Part shown: piece by piece, positions 61,752-64,000 of the stretch
How the letters are laid out: the number at the start of each line of letters is the position of its first letter
Numbering within the stretch: position 1 is the stretch's first letter
Assembly (NCBI RefSeq): GCF_008801815.1
Contig: NZ_VZOX01000020.1
Origin: Edwardsiella anguillarum
GTDB taxonomy: Bacteria > Pseudomonadota > Gammaproteobacteria > Enterobacterales > Enterobacteriaceae
Strand: one strand, 5' to 3'
Length of the DNA: 64,000 nt
The notes under the pieces: model-generated
The model's input: only the letters and a program-made list of their open reading frames with translations
Told to the model about the DNA's origin: nothing
The model's database searches: none
Made by a program: the position numbers and the translations under genes

Positions 61752-63950
61752 ATGTATATGATAAAAAAAATACTTCTTACTACGCTGCTCCCCGTCAGTA
61801 CCCCCCTTGTCGCGCAGGCGACGGGGACGGAGAAGAACGATGCCGAGGATATCGTCTATGTCATCGAAAAGAAGGAGGAAAAAATTAATGAGACGACGCT
61901 CTCGCAAAATGAGATAGAGAATCAGCTTATTTTTGATATGCAGGATATTGTCCGCCACCTTCCCGGCGTCGGCGTCTCCAGCGATGGCCGCTTCGGCAAT
62001 AATGGATATAGCATGCGAGGCGTCGATAAGGATCGCGTGGCCATCTCCGTCGATGGCATCCCGCAGGGTGAAACTTTCGACAACCTCATTTACAAGGGAT
62101 ATGGCTATTTTAACGGCAGCATCAACAACATCGAAACTGACCATCTGAAAACCGTGCTGATCGCCAAGGGGGCCGACTCGTTATTCATGGGCAGTGGCGC
62201 CCTGGGCGGCAGCGTGCAGTATGTCAGCAAAGATCCCAGCGATCTGATTCGATCGGGCAATAGCGGCTTGGTTTCCCGCAGCGCCTATAGTTCGAAAAAT
62301 GATGAAAAGATGCAGACCCTCGGGGGCGCGTTCAGCACGGATTTTGCCGAAGGCATGCTGCTCTACACTTACCGCAGCGGCCATGAAACCGACAACTTCC
62401 GCCATGAAAACGATGTTTTTGGCCGCGCACGTGGAACGCCGGACCCGCAGGATAAAAAGCGCCACTCGCTCCTCTCGAAGGTCAACCTTATGCTCGGCGA
62501 CGCACACACCCTCAGCGCCACCGTCGAATATGCCAAGGAAAAGACCTATACCGATGAGAAGTCGTGGTACCTCTTTTCAACATATCACCGTACCGGTAAC
62601 GACCTCTCAGAAAAAAGGCGCTACAGCGTTTCTGATACCTGGCAGCCCGGCATCTATATCGACACGGTCAAAACCGAGTTTAACTGGCAGAAAATCACGC
62701 AGACCGCCTTTAGCACGATCTATGAAGACTTTGAGCAGGGATATTATGGCGATATTTTTGAAGAGAAAAATCGCAGGCTGACCCAGTATGGCCGCTACCT
62801 GAATAGCGAAATCTCGTTCAACAGCTGGTCGTTATTGGCTACGCGCCATCATCTGACCCTGCGGACCCAGTATACCTCGAAGCGCTTTGATAACGTCAAT
62901 GTGGACACGACCTGGCTGGGTAACCCCAAGAAACCCCACCTGGACGATCAAAAAATCATCCGGCCGGTCTCTAGCCGTGATGTCAATGCCACCGTCGTCG
63001 ATGAAATCACGCTGCCCAACAATCAGCTCAGCCTTATCGCCGGCGCCCGCTATGATAGCGTCGCACATAAACCCGACGCAGGTCGGTTATCCCTGGCGAA
63101 AGACAGCGATCCACGGCCCAACCGCTACTCAGCCCTTTCATGGGCGCTGACCGCCAGCTACGCCATAACCCCCCGCTATACGTTGCAGTATAAAATTGGT
63201 AAGGGCTTCCGCATTCCTACGGCGCAGGAGCTTTATTTCGATTATGGCGATAGCATCGCGGCTAACCGCGTTGAGCCGAACCCCAATTTAAGGCAGGAGC
63301 AAGGCCTGAGTAACGAAATCGCGCTCAGTTATCAAGGCGATATCGTACAGAATAAGATCAACGCCTATTACACCAAATACACCGACTTTATCGATCTCAA
63401 GCAGACGGAGAAACAGGTCCCCAACCCTTGGTTCGATCCCTCAAATCCCTCACGCTGGAACAAGCCAACCCTTCCACAAAACCATCTGCAATATACGAAT
63501 GTCGCCTCAGCCTATGTCTGGGGGCTTGAGCTGACAAACGAGTTCCACCTCGCCAAGGCGCTCGGTTGGCAGGATAGCTATAGCTTACGCAATAGTCTGA
63601 GCTACGCCCAAGGGAGAGATGCCAGCGGAAACTCATTGCTCTCCATTCAACCTTTTAAATGGGTTTCTTCATTAGCCTATCGCCATCCCAGCGCCAGATA
63701 TGGCGCGGAGCTCTTTATGACCTATGCGGCGAAAAAGAAGGAGAGTCAGGCCATTCACAATGGACGCGCCTGGCCATACCTGAGCGCAAGCTATGTCGTC
63801 TTCGATACTACCGCCTATTATAACGTCAGTGAAAATATCTCACTGCGCGCCGGCGTGTTTAATATGTTAAACAGAATCTATGGTCACTCCCGTTTTTGCA
63901 ACACCGATTTTGACGACAAGTTGGCTTGCTTGAATCTATCCGGCGTCTGA
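61752..63950 (+). CDS. TonB-dependent outer-membrane receptor, haemoglobin/transferrin-type, abnormal C-terminus
   Basis: The 732-residue product is a TonB-dependent receptor for an iron source. A signal peptide (to about residue 23, VAQA) is followed by a TonB-box-like DIVYVIEK, a plug domain (about 50-170, with GYSMRGVDKDRVAISVDGIP and GSGALGGSVQYVSKD), and a beta-barrel. The plug resembles the haemoglobin, transferrin and lactoferrin receptor group. The last normal block is LRAGVFNMLNRIYG, after which the protein ends CLNLSGV. The usual final strand ending in Phe or Trp is missing, so the barrel may not close. Confidence 0.88.
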   Translation: MYMIKKILLTTLLPVSTPLVAQATGTEKNDAEDIVYVIEKKEEKINETTLSQNEIENQLIFDMQDIVRHLPGVGVSSDGRFGNNGYSMRGVDKDRVAISVDGIPQGETFDNLIYKGYGYFNGSINNIETDHLKTVLIAKGADSLFMGSGALGGSVQYVSKDPSDLIRSGNSGLVSRSAYSSKNDEKMQTLGGAFSTDFAEGMLLYTYRSGHETDNFRHENDVFGRARGTPDPQDKKRHSLLSKVNLMLGDAHTLSATVEYAKEKTYTDEKSWYLFSTYHRTGNDLSEKRRYSVSDTWQPGIYIDTVKTEFNWQKITQTAFSTIYEDFEQGYYGDIFEEKNRRLTQYGRYLNSEISFNSWSLLATRHHLTLRTQYTSKRFDNVNVDTTWLGNPKKPHLDDQKIIRPVSSRDVNATVVDEITLPNNQLSLIAGARYDSVAHKPDAGRLSLAKDSDPRPNRYSALSWALTASYAITPRYTLQYKIGKGFRIPTAQELYFDYGDSIAANRVEPNPNLRQEQGLSNEIALSYQGDIVQNKINAYYTKYTDFIDLKQTEKQVPNPWFDPSNPSRWNKPTLPQNHLQYTNVASAYVWGLELTNEFHLAKALGWQDSYSLRNSLSYAQGRDASGNSLLSIQPFKWVSSLAYRHPSARYGAELFMTYAAKKKESQAIHNGRAWPYLSASYVVFDTTAYYNVSENISLRAGVFNMLNRIYGHSRFCNTDFDDKLACLNLSGV

Positions 63951-64000
63951 ATGGGATTTTATTCCCGCGCCTCGATGAGTTCCGCGCCTGATGAACCTCC
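63951..64000. other. Last 50 bases of the window, no gene assigned
   Basis: None of the three plus frames after the receptor stop gives a recognisable barrel-closing strand within the 50 bases left. The window ends here. Confidence 0.4.

Overview
The window is a dense, mostly chromosomal-core stretch of a Gram-negative enterobacterium. Almost every gene has a recognisable E. coli K-12 homologue and long blocks keep E. coli order, but the DNA is GC-rich in core genes and several intervals carry extra or missing genes. GC-rich codon use, separate trpG and trpD, and the gene set suggest a Hafniaceae-type genome such as Edwardsiella. That assignment is inference from content, not from a database match.

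Layout. 1-6083: end of yciN, sohB facing yciK-btuR, a cobS-cobC cobalamin pair, an unexplained gap of about 1 kb, then rluB. 6430-10296: an insertion relative to E. coli order holding a small membrane protein, holE, an AraC-type regulator, a ybiR-type permease and an amino-acid ABC substrate-binding protein plus permease without an ATPase. 10476-12312: a small unknown gene, yciO and rnm (trpH). 12423-19352: the complete trp operon with promoter/operator, leader peptide, attenuator and terminator (trpL-E-G-D-CF-B-A). 19449-26935: BON lipoprotein, ompW, yciC, an AT-rich DUF1919 gene and a SulP transporter inserted before yciB, then yciA, tonB and yciI. 27332-30082: a Dps-like miniferritin, yciY, cls, yciU. 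30144-35679: oppABCDF. 36370-46327: ychE (MarC family), adhE, tdk, hns, galU, rssB, ychJ, purU.

46415-47150 holds a stringent-type promoter, two identical tRNA-Tyr genes and a run of about 180-bp repeats that each carry the tRNA 3' end. After it the order jumps to what in E. coli is another chromosomal region: a LOG-family gene, xthA-nudG, then a selD-mnmH-topB-ynjH operon, ydjA, sppA-ansA-pncA, yeaC, msrB, gapA, yeaD. The window ends with a Fur-box-preceded TonB-dependent haemoglobin/transferrin-type receptor whose C-terminus looks abnormal.

Functional themes are tryptophan biosynthesis with both repression and attenuation signals, corrinoid salvage, selenophosphate supply coupled to tRNA selenouridine formation, oligopeptide uptake, fermentation and glycolysis (adhE, gapA), sigma-S and nucleoid control (rssB, hns), and iron uptake (tonB, outer-membrane receptor). 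I see no CRISPR array, prophage, integrase or complete insertion sequence. No clearly novel multi-gene system is evident. The best leads are small elements: the tRNA-linked repeats, nested or perfect palindromes upstream of a dps-like gene and of hns, a tandem repeat after adhE, and a trp leader with a single Trp codon.
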